A DNA stretch of 64,000 nt from JAOPZW01 sp963835295 (lineage in GTDB: Bacteria > Actinomycetota > Thermoleophilia > Solirubrobacterales > Solirubrobacteraceae), in NCBI GenBank assembly GCA_963835295.1, contig CAWIEX010000011.1:248001-312000 (forward strand), given 5' to 3'. This document shows, in pieces, positions 9,301-18,234 of the stretch; the stretch's first letter is position 1; every line of letters begins with the position of its first letter. The translations under genes and the position numbers were made by a program. The notes beneath the pieces are model-generated. The model made no database searches. It was not told the DNA's origin and was given only the letters and a program-made list of their open reading frames with translations.

Positions 9301-9598
9301 CGACGGCAAACAGCACGCTGACCGACTTCGGTGCCGAGAACGTCAGGTCAAACGCCGCGACCTTCGAACGCCCGCCAGCGCGTTTGAGGCGCTGACCTGT
9401 CCCCGGGTCACGACCTTCCATCAGCGCCATGAACCCGTCGTCATCAACCCGGCCTCCGAGCCGGAGCGTCTCGGCTCCGTCACCGGTCCACCGGCCAGGC
9501 GACTCGCCCCGGCCGGAGTAGTAGTCGTCGCGGCCCTGCGCGACCTGGCGCTCGTAGTAGCGCGACTGCTCGACCGTCAACTTGCCGATCGACAACAC
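6377..9598 (-). CDS. MobF-family conjugative relaxase/helicase (TrwC/TraI-like)
   Basis: Nicks plasmid or ICE DNA at oriT and unwinds it for transfer. The TrwC-type relaxase domain (residues ~5-300) starts with the family signature Leu-Ser-Ile-Gly-Lys-Leu. It has candidate nucleophilic tyrosines at Tyr14/15 and Tyr26/27 and a three-His metal site (His152, His163, His165 in His-Thr-His). A C-terminal SF1 helicase follows, with Walker A Ala-Gly-Thr-Gly-Lys-Thr, Walker B Leu-Ile-Leu-Asp-Glu-Ala and a late Ala-Leu-Ser-Arg-Ala-Arg motif, then a coiled-coil tail. The start is GTG 9598, because it places the signature at residue 2; an ATG 16 codons upstream is an alternative. The 1073-aa length is complete for the family. 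No coupling protein, type IV secretion or replication genes lie nearby, so it looks stranded. A fragment of a close relative lies near 24.6 kb. Confidence 0.93.
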   Translation of the reverse strand: MLSIGKLTVEQSRYYERQVAQGRDDYYSGRGESPGRWTGDGAETLRLGGRVDDDGFMALMEGRDPGTGQRLKRAGGRSKVAAFDLTFSAPKSVSVLFAVGEPALAGALVEAHEQAVDAAVGYLEREACRVRRGRGGVRREVGEGFVAAAYRHRMSRAEDPQLHTHVVAANMARGTDGRWTALDATPIFQHAKAAGFLYQAHLRAAVRERLPWVRWGPVRNGMAEIEQLAPGVLREFSTRRRQIEERERELVAAGVQVGDAGREAIAHDTRGRKHYGVETAPWRDVVRARAAEHGLGARELAALVLGPARAPEIPDPRRVSCELAGAGGLTDKQNTFAKREAVMAWAAAHGQGAPAEAVERAAAQFLGRDDVHRAVGRFTTSDLLAHEHAIVRGAQGRRGEGAGIVDRALVDAVLASSPLAPTAEQARVIHGLTSSGHGVETVEALAGTGKTFTAGLLAQAYTAGGFRVLGAAPTGRAVRELTEQACIGQAWTLTRLALDLDADDRGFGSGRAVLILDEAGMASTRETARVMVHAHAAGVKVIAIGDSGQLSSVQAGGWLGSLTERLGSHELRDVMRQRDPRERQLLSQLHRGDPTDYITEKAARGELHLHIGDAQDASAGERAAVAAWRSRQAACPWGQAVLVVRDNQRRGRLNALIRAELKGDGRLGESVHIGGYEFAVGDRVVARRNDRDRAVENGMRGTVIAVDQTEKDVLVRTEAGAQRRLDASYVAEHLQHAYALTAHTVQGATVEWAGVVGRPEDFTRNWSYTALSRAREPTELFIIDTPTEHELDRAEIAPGLACCLRDERTPIERLEAAMRCRDDEDLALDRMGAERKRGPAHLELAHAGASVARPAVVELQAELTQLRERIGQYPEHLVDQLHAARGARDEAQRVADSARARIAELDPPTRGVLRRRAAGSAERALQCQRLKLAEGEIAAAAERERNLSSRVPDRTAWEAERRALRERAAELNAQLSSRRREHLRVALEQPAPYLTEALGALPEQRRARSTWQQAATRIEAYRFDHAITDDRHALGPPPSDRPGRAHWQHAHHDLRRAQRDLGHHNARRHSHEV

Positions 9599-11084
9599 CC
9601 CCGCCTGCGCTCCTAGGCTTCGCCGCCCGGAGGACGGCGGCCGCATGTGGCCTCTCTAAGGGCTTCCAACGACCTCATACGGCTACAAAATACCGCAAAA
9701 GCATCCGTTGGGTGCAAATGTGTGGGGCGCTTCTTGCGCCATGCGCCATTCGCACGCTGCGGGTCCCCATGAAGGCTCCGGCGGTCAGTGGGGCACTGGG
9801 CGGGGCGAGCCGACGGCAGTCGGATCGGGCGGAATCGAAGCGGTCAATCGTGAGCTCTGAGTGGAGACGGAAGCGACGAGCAACGACAGATTCGGCCGCC
9901 GCCACGTATCGCCGTTATCGACCACGGCGCCGCGCGACAACGTCCGCAGTCCGGCGCCCGCCCGCCGTCGCAACTGCCATAGCCGGCGCGGGCGGGCACC
10001 GCGATAAGGGCCCTCATCGCAGGCGGATCCGTGTGGCCATCCGACCACCGAGCGGGCAGTTCTGGCCCGGCTTCGCTCAGGAACCTGAGTGGTCTCTCTC
10101 GCAGGCGCCCGGACGTGCTGGTGGGCGGACGCTCGTTCCTGACGCAAAGCGCGCGCGAGTTCGCCGCCTCGCGGACGCCTGAGCGTCGTCCGGACCAGGC
10201 GCGCGCCGGACAGCATCGGGCGCTCGCATCTGGCGAAAGCGAGCGCAGGGACGCGACGCCGTCTCCTCGCCGGCTCGATGGATGCTGGTCGGAGCAGCTC
10301 GTGGCTTCGGGCGATATGCCGGTCGCTTGAGTCCTCAGCGGAGACCACTGCCCGCTGTCGCTGCGGTGATCAGGTCGGACGGCCGTGAGTTTCCGAGATC
10401 GGTTCCAGAGCAGCGGCGTGAAGACGAAGTCAGCGACTGCTGCCCGAGGCGACGGGAGGCATTGGACACCGCGATCGCAGCGCGGACGCGCGTGTTCGCC
10501 GAAGCGTGGTCCCGCGAACCGAGCACGCTGTCGTGATGGCGTGCGACCCGACGTCGATACGCGGCAGCCGCCGCGGGGCGTCAGCGAAGGCGTGCTCGGG
10601 TCGCGCCGACGCGTGCCCCTTGGGCGGTCCCTTTCCCTCGACCACCTCCGCCGCCCCGCTCTGGGCGTTGTTCGGCGACTTCGCAGGTACGAGGGGATCG
10701 TCTGACTTCCCACGGTGGTGCATCACGGGGTTACGGTCTCGGCCTTCCCCGCACGACCCGGCTACCATCACCACAGGCGGGTGACCGTGGGACTTCCCGG
10801 TTCTCGCGCCTGGAGACTGCGCGCATGCACAGGTTCTTCAACCTCGCGGGGTGCGATGGCGGCTCGCGAGAAACGCCGCGGGCGATGGTGCCTTCGGCTG
10901 TCGGCCAAGCGCCGCGGGCGGGCGCTCTAACCGCTGCCGGTTGCCCTCAGACTGGCCCACGTTTCGTCCCGGGCGCCCTCGTAGCGCGCGACAGCGTGGC
11001 GATTTCACAGGCGCACAAGACGATGCCGGCGCGCGGGCGTCTGGTCGTCTCGGTGCAGCGGAACCGCGTGGTGACCGTCGCTGT
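9599..11084. other. 1.5-kb region without a supportable gene
   Basis: Open frames on both strands overlap each other and have Arg/Ser/Pro-rich translations with no motif, signal peptide or ribosome site. If the relaxase belonged to a mobile element, its oriT would be expected upstream of the gene, i.e. near 9.6-9.9 kb. I do not see a nic site I could name. Confidence 0.4.
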
Positions 11085-11924
11085 CTATCCACGAGGAATG
11101 TCGCGCGCGGGGCCTGCGTTGCTAAGCGTGGCGGTGGGCAGACGGCCGGTCACGCGAGTCCCCGTTCCAGGTGCAGAGCTGATCTTGACCTCGCCGCCGA
11201 TCGCCGCGAGCCGGTCGCGCATACCCGTGATCCCGCGGGCGACCGCGACCCGCGTCGGCTCGAACCCCAAGCCGTCGTCGACGACCTCGAACTCCAGGCC
11301 GCCCTCGGTGTGCGAGCGGAGGCGGATATCGACTCGCACTCCCGCGCCGCCGTGCTTGGCCACGTTCTGGAGCGCCTCCAGACAACAGAAGTAGACGGCC
11401 GCCTCGGCATCCGCGTTGAAGCGTCGCGCGCCGCAGTCACGGAAATGGGCCTCGAACGGCATCTGACGCGCGAGCGCGGCGAGTGCGGCCTGTACGCCGA
11501 ATTGCCGCAGCTCGTCGGGATAGATGCCGTGGGCCAGCTTCCGTATCTCGTCGATCGTCGCCTCGAGCTCGTCGCAGGCGCGCGTCAAGCCTCGGGCAAC
11601 CGACTCGGGGACATCCGCCCTCTCGCCCAGTAGGGCCAGCTCGATGATCAAGCCGACCAGCCGCTGCTGCGCGCCATCGTGCAGATCGCGCTCGATCCGC
11701 GCGCGCTCGCGGTCGGCAGCCGAGACCAGGCGGCGGCGCACCTCCGCAAGCTCTGCTGCCTGCGCTCCAAGGGCCACCTGGAGCCGCGCATTCTGGCGCG
11801 CGAGGAATTCCGCGGACCCCGCTGGCACGAGGGCGGGACGCTCGTCGGTCAGCGCTGGGTCGCCCCCGTCGGCGATCGTTTCTCGGACGTCGCGCGCAAC
11901 CGTCTGAGGGGCTTCACCACTCAT
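11085..11924 (-). CDS. NarL-type sensor histidine kinase (HisKA_3 family), orphan
   Basis: 279-aa cytoplasmic kinase of the DesK/NarX class. The N-terminal ~70 residues are disordered or helical. A coiled coil leads into the dimerisation/phosphoacceptor helix with the family motif Glu-Arg-Asp-Leu-His-Asp-Gly-Ala-Gln-Gln-Arg-Leu, where His is the phosphoacceptor. Next come a helix ending Gly-Ile-Tyr-Pro and an HATPase domain with an N-box (Ala-Leu-Gln-Asn-Val-Ala-Lys-His) and G boxes (Asp-Asp-Gly-Leu-Gly-Phe and Gly-Ile-Thr-Gly-Met-Arg-Asp). There is no transmembrane segment, so the signal is probably sensed inside the cell or through a partner. No response regulator is adjacent; the nearest LuxR-type protein is 1 kb away and divergent. 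ATG 11924 is chosen over the upstream ATG at 12026. Confidence 0.88.
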   Translation of the reverse strand: MSGEAPQTVARDVRETIADGGDPALTDERPALVPAGSAEFLARQNARLQVALGAQAAELAEVRRRLVSAADRERARIERDLHDGAQQRLVGLIIELALLGERADVPESVARGLTRACDELEATIDEIRKLAHGIYPDELRQFGVQAALAALARQMPFEAHFRDCGARRFNADAEAAVYFCCLEALQNVAKHGGAGVRVDIRLRSHTEGGLEFEVVDDGLGFEPTRVAVARGITGMRDRLAAIGGEVKISSAPGTGTRVTGRLPTATLSNAGPARDIPRG

Positions 11925-12221
11925 GCTCGCCTGGCGCACTTGAGCCAGCGTGTCAGCGTTCGGGGAGACGGCGCAACCGTCGCTGGCCCGCCAAGCCAAT
12001 GCGGGTTCTCCGCAACCGCCGCGCATGAAGAACCGAGGAGCGCCATTACCAGGACGGGACGGGCACGCCCAGTCCGGTGACCGAGACCTGGCGGCTGTCG
12101 CCGATAGTCAACTCGCGTTTCGCGGCGTGGCTGGTGATCGGTCGCGATCATCGCGACCCTCGCATATCGGCTGTCCCCTGCTAGCCGGGGCGAGCACGCG
12201 GCCGGGATCGGCGCCTGAGCG

Positions 12222-12539
12222 TCAGCTGCGATCCAGCAGCCGGTCATGACGGCCCAGGTGCTCGACGGCCGGTCCAGCGCCCAGCCCCGCCGCCCGCCCG
12301 CGAGCGTCGACGAGGTCGTCCTGAAACCCCTTGATGGCCGCCAAGAGCCCCTCGGGGACGCGTTCGCCGCGATACTCCAAACCGCGGACGCGGGCGCACA
12401 GCACGGCCAAGGCGAGCCGCAGACGCGATTCGCGATGCGCAAGACGAGAGCCGGCCAGGCGGTCGCCGAGGGTCGGCGCAGCCGCGGGGGTCAGGCGACG
12501 CCCCCCGCCGACGCAGCGCGCGCAGCTCGCGTCGGGCAA
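12222..12539 (-). CDS. Hypothetical protein, possibly frameshifted
   Basis: The central part (His-Arg-Glu-Ser-Arg-Leu-Arg-Leu-Ala-Leu-Ala, then Leu-Leu-Ala-Ala-Ile-Lys-Gly-Phe-Gln-Asp-Asp-Leu) has the composition of a real helical protein. The first ~30 codons look like read-through from another frame, where an ATG at 12726 may be the true start of a frameshifted gene. No family recognised. About 300 bp between this frame and the kinase gene hold nothing I can support. Confidence 0.3.
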   Translation of the reverse strand: MPDASCARCVGGGRRLTPAAAPTLGDRLAGSRLAHRESRLRLALAVLCARVRGLEYRGERVPEGLLAAIKGFQDDLVDARGRAAGLGAGPAVEHLGRHDRLLDRS

Positions 12540-12985
12540 GCTCGACGCGCCGGGCGAATTCCCGTGCAGGCAACCTCAGAACAGCGGTACAGCGCTGCAG
12601 GTGGACGCCATGCCCGGGCCCCCGCGGCTCGGAGGCGCCGGCGTCAACGCCATCTTCCGCTGGTGCGGATTCCGCTTCTCGTGGGCGCGCGGCGGAGAGC
12701 GGGCGCGACAGGACCAGTATGGCCATGAGGGTCTCCTTGTTGAAAGCAGGACCCGGATCTGGGAGCCATCCGCGGTCAAGGCCGCTGTCAAGCGCCGCGT
12801 CGCGGGCGCAGACGCGCCGCTCTTGGATCAGGGTGCTTCGTGATCTGCGACGACCGGGGCGCCGGGAGGCGACCCCTGGCCACGTCTCGGCATTCTTGCG
12901 TGCGGCTTCGGATCTTCAATGCTGCTGCGGGATAGTCACTACCATCCGCAGGTCTAGTCATGCGACGCGAGAGCGCCTCCACGCG
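12540..12985. other. Region without a firm gene
   Basis: It may hold the 5' part of the frameshifted minus-strand hypothetical gene (to ~12726) and the divergent promoter of the PAS-LuxR regulator. No clear promoter hexamers. Confidence 0.3.
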
Positions 12986-14065
12986 GTGACCACGCCCGTC
13001 CACGCAGATCGCCTGGCACCCGACGAGCTTCTGGGGCCGAAGGCGTACCGAGCGTTGTACGAGCACAGCCCTGACGGAGTCTTGTTCACGGTGCCCGACG
13101 GCCGGGTGCTGGCGGCCAACCCGGCGGCGTGCCGGATCCTGCTGAGGACCGAGGCCGAGATCTGTGCCCTGGGGCGTCAGCGGTTGGCCGACCCCACCGA
13201 TCCGCGGTGGCAGACGATGCTGGTGGAGCGCGACCGGACGGGAGAAGTCCGTGGCGTGGCGCGGATGATCCGCGGTGATGGCATGCCGATCGAGGTCGAG
13301 GTCAGCACCCAAGTCTTCCTCGACGACCAGCGCGAGGAGCGAACCTGCACGATCATCCGCGACGTCACCGATCGCGTGACCATCGAACGGGAGCTCCACG
13401 ACAGCCGCCAGCGCCTGGCCGAAGCCGAGCGTGTGGCGCAGACCGGCAGCTGGCAATGGGACATCGCCTCCGACCGGATCACCTGGTCAGAAGGGCTGTT
13501 CCGAATCTACGGCCTCGCGCCGGGCGAGTTCGATCCGACGTTCGCCGGCGGCGAGAAGCGTGTCGACCCTGCCGACCGTCCACGCGTCCGTCAGGCGATC
13601 GAGCAAGCCGTCGCGCAGCGCTCATCATTCGTGCTCGAGTACCGCGCGTTGCGCGCTGACGGCCGGGTACGCACGCTGCGCAGCCGAGGCGAGGTCGTCG
13701 TCAACGACGTGGGACAGCCGATCCGCCTGGTTGGGATCGCGCAGGACATCACGGACGCAAAGCTCGCCCAGGAAGCGCTCAAGAGCACCTCAGCCGATCT
13801 GCAGCGGCGCGCAGTCGAGTTGCAGGAGCTGGTGAATCCCACGACGCCCGAGCCGCAGCCGTACGCCCCGCTCACGGCACGACAACTCGAGATCCTGCAA
13901 CACATAGCCGAAGGCTTGAGCAGCGCTCAGATCGCCGAGCGCCTCTTCGTCACCGTACCTACGGTCAAGTGGCACGTGAAGCAGATACTGACCAAGACCG
14001 GCTCCTCCAACCGAGCCGAGGCCGTTGCCCGCGTTCTCGGCGCCCAACGACACCAACCTGGCTAG
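12986..14065 (+). CDS. PAS-PAS-LuxR type transcriptional regulator
   Basis: About 359 aa. The first PAS domain (~residues 20-130) contains Tyr-Glu-His-Ser-Pro-Asp-Gly-Val and a PAC-like strand ending Ile-Ile-Arg-Asp-Val-Thr-Asp. The second (~150-270) has the Gly-Ser-Trp-Gln-Trp-Asp start, Trp-Ser-Glu-Gly-Leu-Phe-Arg-Ile-Tyr-Gly, and ends Gly-Ile-Ala-Gln-Asp-Ile-Thr-Asp. A C-terminal LuxR/FixJ helix-turn-helix (~290-350) carries Leu-Thr-Ala-Arg-Gln-Leu-Glu-Ile-Leu and Thr-Val-Lys-Trp-His-Val. It is therefore a one-component sensor whose ligand (redox cofactor, light chromophore or small molecule) is unknown. I see no LOV-type Cys motif. The start at GTG 12986 is a compromise, because the frame is open far upstream and the ribosome site is weak. 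Confidence 0.85.
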   Translation: MTTPVHADRLAPDELLGPKAYRALYEHSPDGVLFTVPDGRVLAANPAACRILLRTEAEICALGRQRLADPTDPRWQTMLVERDRTGEVRGVARMIRGDGMPIEVEVSTQVFLDDQREERTCTIIRDVTDRVTIERELHDSRQRLAEAERVAQTGSWQWDIASDRITWSEGLFRIYGLAPGEFDPTFAGGEKRVDPADRPRVRQAIEQAVAQRSSFVLEYRALRADGRVRTLRSRGEVVVNDVGQPIRLVGIAQDITDAKLAQEALKSTSADLQRRAVELQELVNPTTPEPQPYAPLTARQLEILQHIAEGLSSAQIAERLFVTVPTVKWHVKQILTKTGSSNRAEAVARVLGAQRHQPG

Positions 14066-14725
14066 CCCGCCCGTCGCCTCGCCGTCGTGAAGACGGCGGC
14101 TCGCATGCGCAGCGCCGCTACGGACGACCCGGACTCAAAACGGGAAACCACGATTTCAGCCGCGTCGTGTGCTTACCTGCAAGCTCCCTCTTTGGTTCCT
14201 CCTCAACAGCGAGTTTCGCTTACCTCAGGACGCGACTGTCTCGCCGCGCCGAGGCAGACGCTCGCAAGGGACGTCCAAGGGGAGCGTCTCGAGCGACGGT
14301 CCGAACTCGCTCGCAAGCGCGTCGGAGGCGAGAGTGCTCGTATCGTCGACGATGGTCACACTCGGCTCTAGCTTCGCGCGCGGCTTCGCAAGGTCACCAT
14401 CATCCTGCCCCGGTTGCAGTCGGCGCGCTGGGGCGGGGTTTGTTCAGGGCAGAGCGTGCGTCAGAGGTCGCATCGAGCCGGCTGAGCTCGCGTGGCGGCC
14501 GACGCTGACGTCCATCCGCGCGAGCGCCAGCGGTCCGCGCTGCTCGGTGAATGAGCCGCCGCCCAGACCACTGGTCGTCCCGAACGGCGACCCGATGCGG
14601 GTGCGGCGGACGTAGCATGCGCGAGGGGCGACAGCCTTCCGTGCCGCCGGTTGTCGTTGATGAGCGGCAGTCGGAGGCTGTCGCCATGCCTGAGCGTCTT
14701 GCACGATCTGCCAGCATCGGCCGCC
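14066..14725. other. Region without a supportable gene
   Basis: 660 bp. No conserved-looking frame; overlapping shadow frames only. The exporter promoter should lie at its right end. Confidence 0.4.
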
Positions 14726-16367
14726 GTGAGCTCCGCGACGACGATGGGCGCACCGGACGAGCGCGGCCGTCGGCGGTGGCTGGCGATGCCGTTTATCGCG
14801 CTCGGCGTGGCGATGATCATCGTGGACGCGACGATCGTCAACGTCGCGATCCCGACGATCATCCGGGAGCTCGACACCACCGCCACGGCGGCCGAGTGGG
14901 TCAATTCGATCTACTCCCTGGTGTTCGCCGCCCTGCTCATCACGCTCGGGCGGGTGGGCGACATGGTGGGGCGACGGCGGCTGTTCGCCGTGGGCACCGT
15001 GTGGTTCGTTCTCGCAAGCCTCGTGGCCGCGACAGCGTCCACCAGCGGCCTCCTGATCTTCGGACGCTTCCTGCAAGGCATCGGCGGGGCGATGATCCTG
15101 CCCGCCACGCTGTCGACGGTCAACAGCCTGTTCGTCGGCCGCGAGCGAGCGATCGCGTTTGCCATCTGGGGCTCGACGATCGGGGGCATGGCCGCCATCG
15201 GGCCGTTCCTCGGCGGGCTGTTGACGACCGAGCTGTCGTGGCGGTGGGCGTTTCTCATCAATGTGCCGCTGGGGATCGCCATCCTGGTCGGGCTCTTCAC
15301 GGTGGTGCCGGAGACCTCCGATCCCCGGACGCCCCGAGGCATCGACGTCCCCGGCCAGCTCACGCTGATCATCGGGCTGTCGGCGCTGGTCTTCGGGCTG
15401 ATCGAGGGTCAGACCTACGGGTGGTTGACCTCGAAGCGGCGTCTCGACCTCTTGGGCTGGCCGTCGGGCGTCGTATCGCCCGTGGTGGTCGCTGTCGCCA
15501 TCGCGATCCTGTCGCTCGCGGCGTTCGTGATGATCGAGCGGGCCCGCCTGCGGGCCGGGCGGCTGGTGGTCGTCGACCTGCGGTTGTTCTCCATCGCGAG
15601 CTTCAGCCGCGGCAACGTCGCCGCGCTCATCGTCGCGCTCGGCGAGTTCGGCCTGCTGTTCGTGCTTCCGCTGTCTGCAAGGCGCGCTCGGGCTCAGCGC
15701 CGTCGCCACCGGCGCGGTGCTCATCCCACTGGCCGTCGGGACGTTGCTGGCCGGTGGTGTAACCGCGCAGCTCGCGCCACGCATCGGCCCGAGAGGCGTC
15801 GTCCAGCTCGGGCTTGCGCTCGAGGTCCTCGGCATCGGCGCGCTCGGCCTGGCACTCGGTAGCGACACGGCCGTCGCCGCGCTTATCCCGTGGCTGTTCA
15901 TCTACGGCGTCGGCGTCGGGTTCGCCACCGCGCAGCTCACCGGCGTCATCCTCACCGACGTGCCGATCGCTGCCAGCGGGCAGGGGTCGGGCATCCAGAG
16001 CACATTCCGGCAGGTCGGCTCGGCCCTGGGCATCGCGATCCTCGGCACGATTCTGATCACGACCCTTGGCTCGCAGCTGCGCGACGAGCTTCGCGCGGTG
16101 CCCGACCTCCCAACGGTTCGCCAGGCGGGCATCCGCGAGGCCGTGCGCGCCAGCGGCGGCAGCGCGATCGCCGGCCTGCGCGCCCAACCGCGCAGCGGGC
16201 CCGTCGTCGCCGCGTCCGAGAGGGCCCTGTCGTCGTCGGCGCGCCTCGTGGCCTTCACCGCCGCCGGCTTCGTCCTTATCGGACTGCTGGTCACCGTCGG
16301 ACTTCCAAACCCCCGGAACGCCCGCGCAGACGCCAGCAGGTCTCCGGCGGACACTCCCTTCGCGTGA
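14726..16367 (+). pseudogene. DHA2-family MFS drug exporter, frameshifted
   Basis: EmrB/QacA-type 14-helix multidrug exporter. The first frame gives helices 1-9 with the MFS loop motif Gly-Arg-Val-Gly-Asp-Met-Val-Gly-Arg-Arg and the motif C-like Gly-Pro-Phe-Leu-Gly-Gly-Leu. At 15674 the frame breaks: the expected Leu-Gln-Gly-Ala-Leu-Gly-Leu-Ser helix continues in another frame to the stop at 16367. The split is consistent with one inserted or two missing bases in the middle of a helix, so the gene is inactive or the sequence has an error. GTG 14726 or ATG 14744 are the likely starts. The nearest regulator is the PAS-LuxR gene upstream. Confidence 0.85.
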
Positions 16368-16425
16368 ACGGAGCGACGGCCACCCCGGCTCCCCAAGAGT
16401 GCCGAGATTGTGCTCGGTGACGCAT

Positions 16426-16978
16426 GTCAGCGTGAGGCGCCGGCGGCGGCCGCCGCGATCGCTAGGGCGTCCTCGGCGAGGGCGACGGGTAGGTCTGGCG
16501 CCTGGCGGGCCAGTCGCGCCCGCACGTCGTGCCCGAGCCTGGCCGCGACGGCTGCGCTCGAGGCTCCGATGGCGCTGGCCGGCAGCCACGACGCTTGCCG
16601 GGTCTGCGCGGACAGGCCGGCCGCCAGCGCCCCGAGGGCGAGTCGGGGGATGATTCCCCGCGGCGCCAGCCGGCTGGGCGTACCCGGCAGCTTGTCGACG
16701 ACGAGCTCGCCAGCCGCTACCCGCAGCACGAGTCGTCTGATCCACGGGTGGCGGAGGATCGAGGGGAGGTCGCGGTGTGAGCGCGCCACCACGCTTGCCA
16801 CGCCGAGCTGGGAGCGTAGGCCGGTTGCGGCTCCGAGGCTCACGCTGCTCATGGAGCCGGTCAACAATGTCCTCACGAGGTGGCTCCCAACTGCCTGTGG
16901 TCAAATGCTGGCCTGCGACGCATGTCAGCGTGACGCTCCGCCTGGGCGTCTCGTGTGCGTAGGCCTCGCGCGTCGTTG
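16426..16978. repeat. Duplicated DUF4126 segment, copy A
   Basis: About 550 bp that recur with few differences at 25664-26218, spanning the DUF4126 gene and ~100 bp upstream. In this copy a perfect 17-bp direct repeat (16419-16435 and 16917-16933) flanks the gene. Confidence 0.85.
16427..16876 (-). CDS. DUF4126 family membrane protein, copy A
   Basis: 149-aa integral membrane protein. It begins after GTG with Arg-Thr-Leu-Leu, then Gly-Ala-Ala-Thr-Gly-Leu-Arg-Ser. It carries Ala-Gly-Glu-Leu-Val-Val-Asp-Lys-Leu-Pro near residue 55, matching the 'GE..aDKLP.tPsRl' signature of DUF4126, and several Ala/Leu helices after it. The function of the family is unknown. GGGAG lies 7 nt before the GTG. 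It is nearly identical to the copy at 25665-26114 apart from the first ten residues and a few substitutions, implying recent duplication or gene conversion. Confidence 0.8.
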   Translation of the reverse strand: MRTLLTGSMSSVSLGAATGLRSQLGVASVVARSHRDLPSILRHPWIRRLVLRVAAGELVVDKLPGTPSRLAPRGIIPRLALGALAAGLSAQTRQASWLPASAIGASSAAVAARLGHDVRARLARQAPDLPVALAEDALAIAAAAAGASR

Positions 16979-17020
16979 TACCGCGGGAACGGGCGTCGGG
17001 GGCGGCGCGATCCACAACCC

Positions 17021-17048
17021 GCGAGGGCGGCCCGTGGGCCGCCCTCGC
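17021..17048 (-). terminator. Hairpin terminator of the HtaA-like gene
   Basis: A perfect 13-bp inverted repeat (17021-17033 with 17036-17048) lies 26 bp past the stop codon of the secreted HtaA-like protein. Confidence 0.75.
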
Positions 17049-17073
17049 TCCTGCGTGTTTCGCGCCGGTCCGG

Positions 17074-18135
17074 CTAACGGATGTTGGCCGTGACGACCAC
17101 CGTGCCGAGGGTCGCGCCGTCCGCCGACGGGAGGCCGAGCGCGTTGGCGAGCGTCGTGTTGACCTTCGCGGCGACGCCTTCCAGCGTCACCGTCTGGCCG
17201 GCCACGGTCTGCTTCAGGCCGGAGAGGTCGAGGTTCAGGATGTCGGCCTTGGGAAGGGCGCCGTTGATGGCGGCCGCGAGCGTCGGGCTTGCCGACAGCG
17301 TGATGTCGAAGTCCGTCGCGCTGGTCGTGGTGCCCGCCTTCGTCAGCGACAGGCCGCCGGAGTGGCTGATGACGCCGGCCGTCAGGTCGGCCGCGATCTT
17401 GGACTTGACGATCGGGAACGTCGCGACGGCCGCGTCCAGCGTGGCCGGCGCCACGATGGCCGGCGTGAAGCCGGCGCCGGTGATCACGCCGAGCGTCGCC
17501 GGGTCGAGCGTGACCTTCGTGTTGCCGCTCTCGACGATGAACTGCGCGAAGCGGGCGTTGACGACCGCGGTGCCGAGCTTCAGACCGCTCTTGAAGGCGC
17601 TCGTCTTGAACGCCTTGTTCAGGGCAGATGCGCCGGTCGCGTTCAGCTTCACCCCGACATTCTTGAGACGGAGGTTCAGCGCCGGCCGGGTGGCCTTGGC
17701 CTTCGCGAGGTCGAGGTTGATGATCGTCGCGCGGGTCGTGCCGACGGCGGCGGAGATCGTCGCCTGGGAGCCCGTGACGCGAATGCGGAAGTTCTTGAGC
17801 GCGACCGTCGTGCGGCCCTTGGTGAGCCGCAGGCCGCCGGAGTGGTTGATGAGTGCCCCGTCGGTGAGCTTCGGGTCGACCGAGCCACTCGTGATCGGGA
17901 ACACCACCGCGCCCGCGGCGACCTTCGACCCCTTCACCGGCGCAAGCTTGATGCCGAGGCTCTTGAGGGCCGCACCGGCCTTCTTGTCGAGGGTCAGCCG
18001 CGTGTCACCGGCCTTCTTCAGTGCAGCCGTGTTGGAGGAGTCGGCGGCCAACGTCGCCGGGGCGAGTGCGAGCGTGACGGCGCCCGCGGCGGCGAGCGAG
18101 CCGAGCGCCGAGCGCGTGAGGTTCATGGTGCTCAT
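17074..18135 (-). CDS. Secreted two-repeat protein resembling HtaA domains
   Basis: 353-aa exported protein. The signal peptide (~residues 1-30, ending Ala-Thr-Leu-Ala) precedes two beta-rich repeats. Each contains Val-Phe-Pro-Ile or Thr-Phe-Pro-Ile, then Ile-x-His-Ser-Gly-Gly-Leu, then an alternating Thr/Val strand and Asn-Leu-Asp-Leu. This layout resembles HtaA domains, which in corynebacteria bind heme at the surface, but heme binding here is inference. The start is the first of two near ATGs, 4 nt after AAGGAG. It is transcribed divergently from the CarH-like gene from a TTGACA-17-TTAGCT promoter whose -10 lies in the operator array, so it is probably controlled by that regulator. A strong hairpin follows the gene. 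Confidence 0.75.
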   Translation of the reverse strand: MSTMNLTRSALGSLAAAGAVTLALAPATLAADSSNTAALKKAGDTRLTLDKKAGAALKSLGIKLAPVKGSKVAAGAVVFPITSGSVDPKLTDGALINHSGGLRLTKGRTTVALKNFRIRVTGSQATISAAVGTTRATIINLDLAKAKATRPALNLRLKNVGVKLNATGASALNKAFKTSAFKSGLKLGTAVVNARFAQFIVESGNTKVTLDPATLGVITGAGFTPAIVAPATLDAAVATFPIVKSKIAADLTAGVISHSGGLSLTKAGTTTSATDFDITLSASPTLAAAINGALPKADILNLDLSGLKQTVAGQTVTLEGVAAKVNTTLANALGLPSADGATLGTVVVTANIR

Positions 18136-18162
18136 GGTGCTCCTTGGTGGTGAGATGGACGG

Positions 18163-18234
18163 ACAAACATTGGACAAGCTCTGGACAGCTAACCAGCGAG
18201 TCTTCCTGCTGTCAAGTCCTTGTTCATGGTTTGT
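18163..18234. promoter_or_regulatory. CarH-type operator: two arrays of three 11-bp repeats (copy 1)
   Basis: Core ACAA/ACAG tetramers at 18163, 18174 and 18185, and inverted CTGT/TTGT tetramers at 18209, 18220 and 18231. Steps are exactly 11 bp within each array, with 24 bp between the innermost units. CarH of Thermus binds 11-bp direct repeats with a TACA-like core as a tetramer (known). The second array covers the -35 of the regulator gene; the first lies over the -10 and start region of the HtaA-like gene. The same 72-bp layout recurs at 27906-27977. Confidence 0.85.
18187..18215 (-). promoter_or_regulatory. Promoter of the HtaA-like gene
   Basis: On the minus strand a consensus -35 TTGACA (18210-18215), a 17-bp spacer and -10 TTAGCT (18187-18192). 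The -10 overlaps the first operator array, so a bound CarH-type tetramer would block it. Confidence 0.65.

Noticed and set aside
7994..9616. 540-codon + strand frame
   Set aside because: Exactly antisense to the relaxase, composition typical of a mirror frame.
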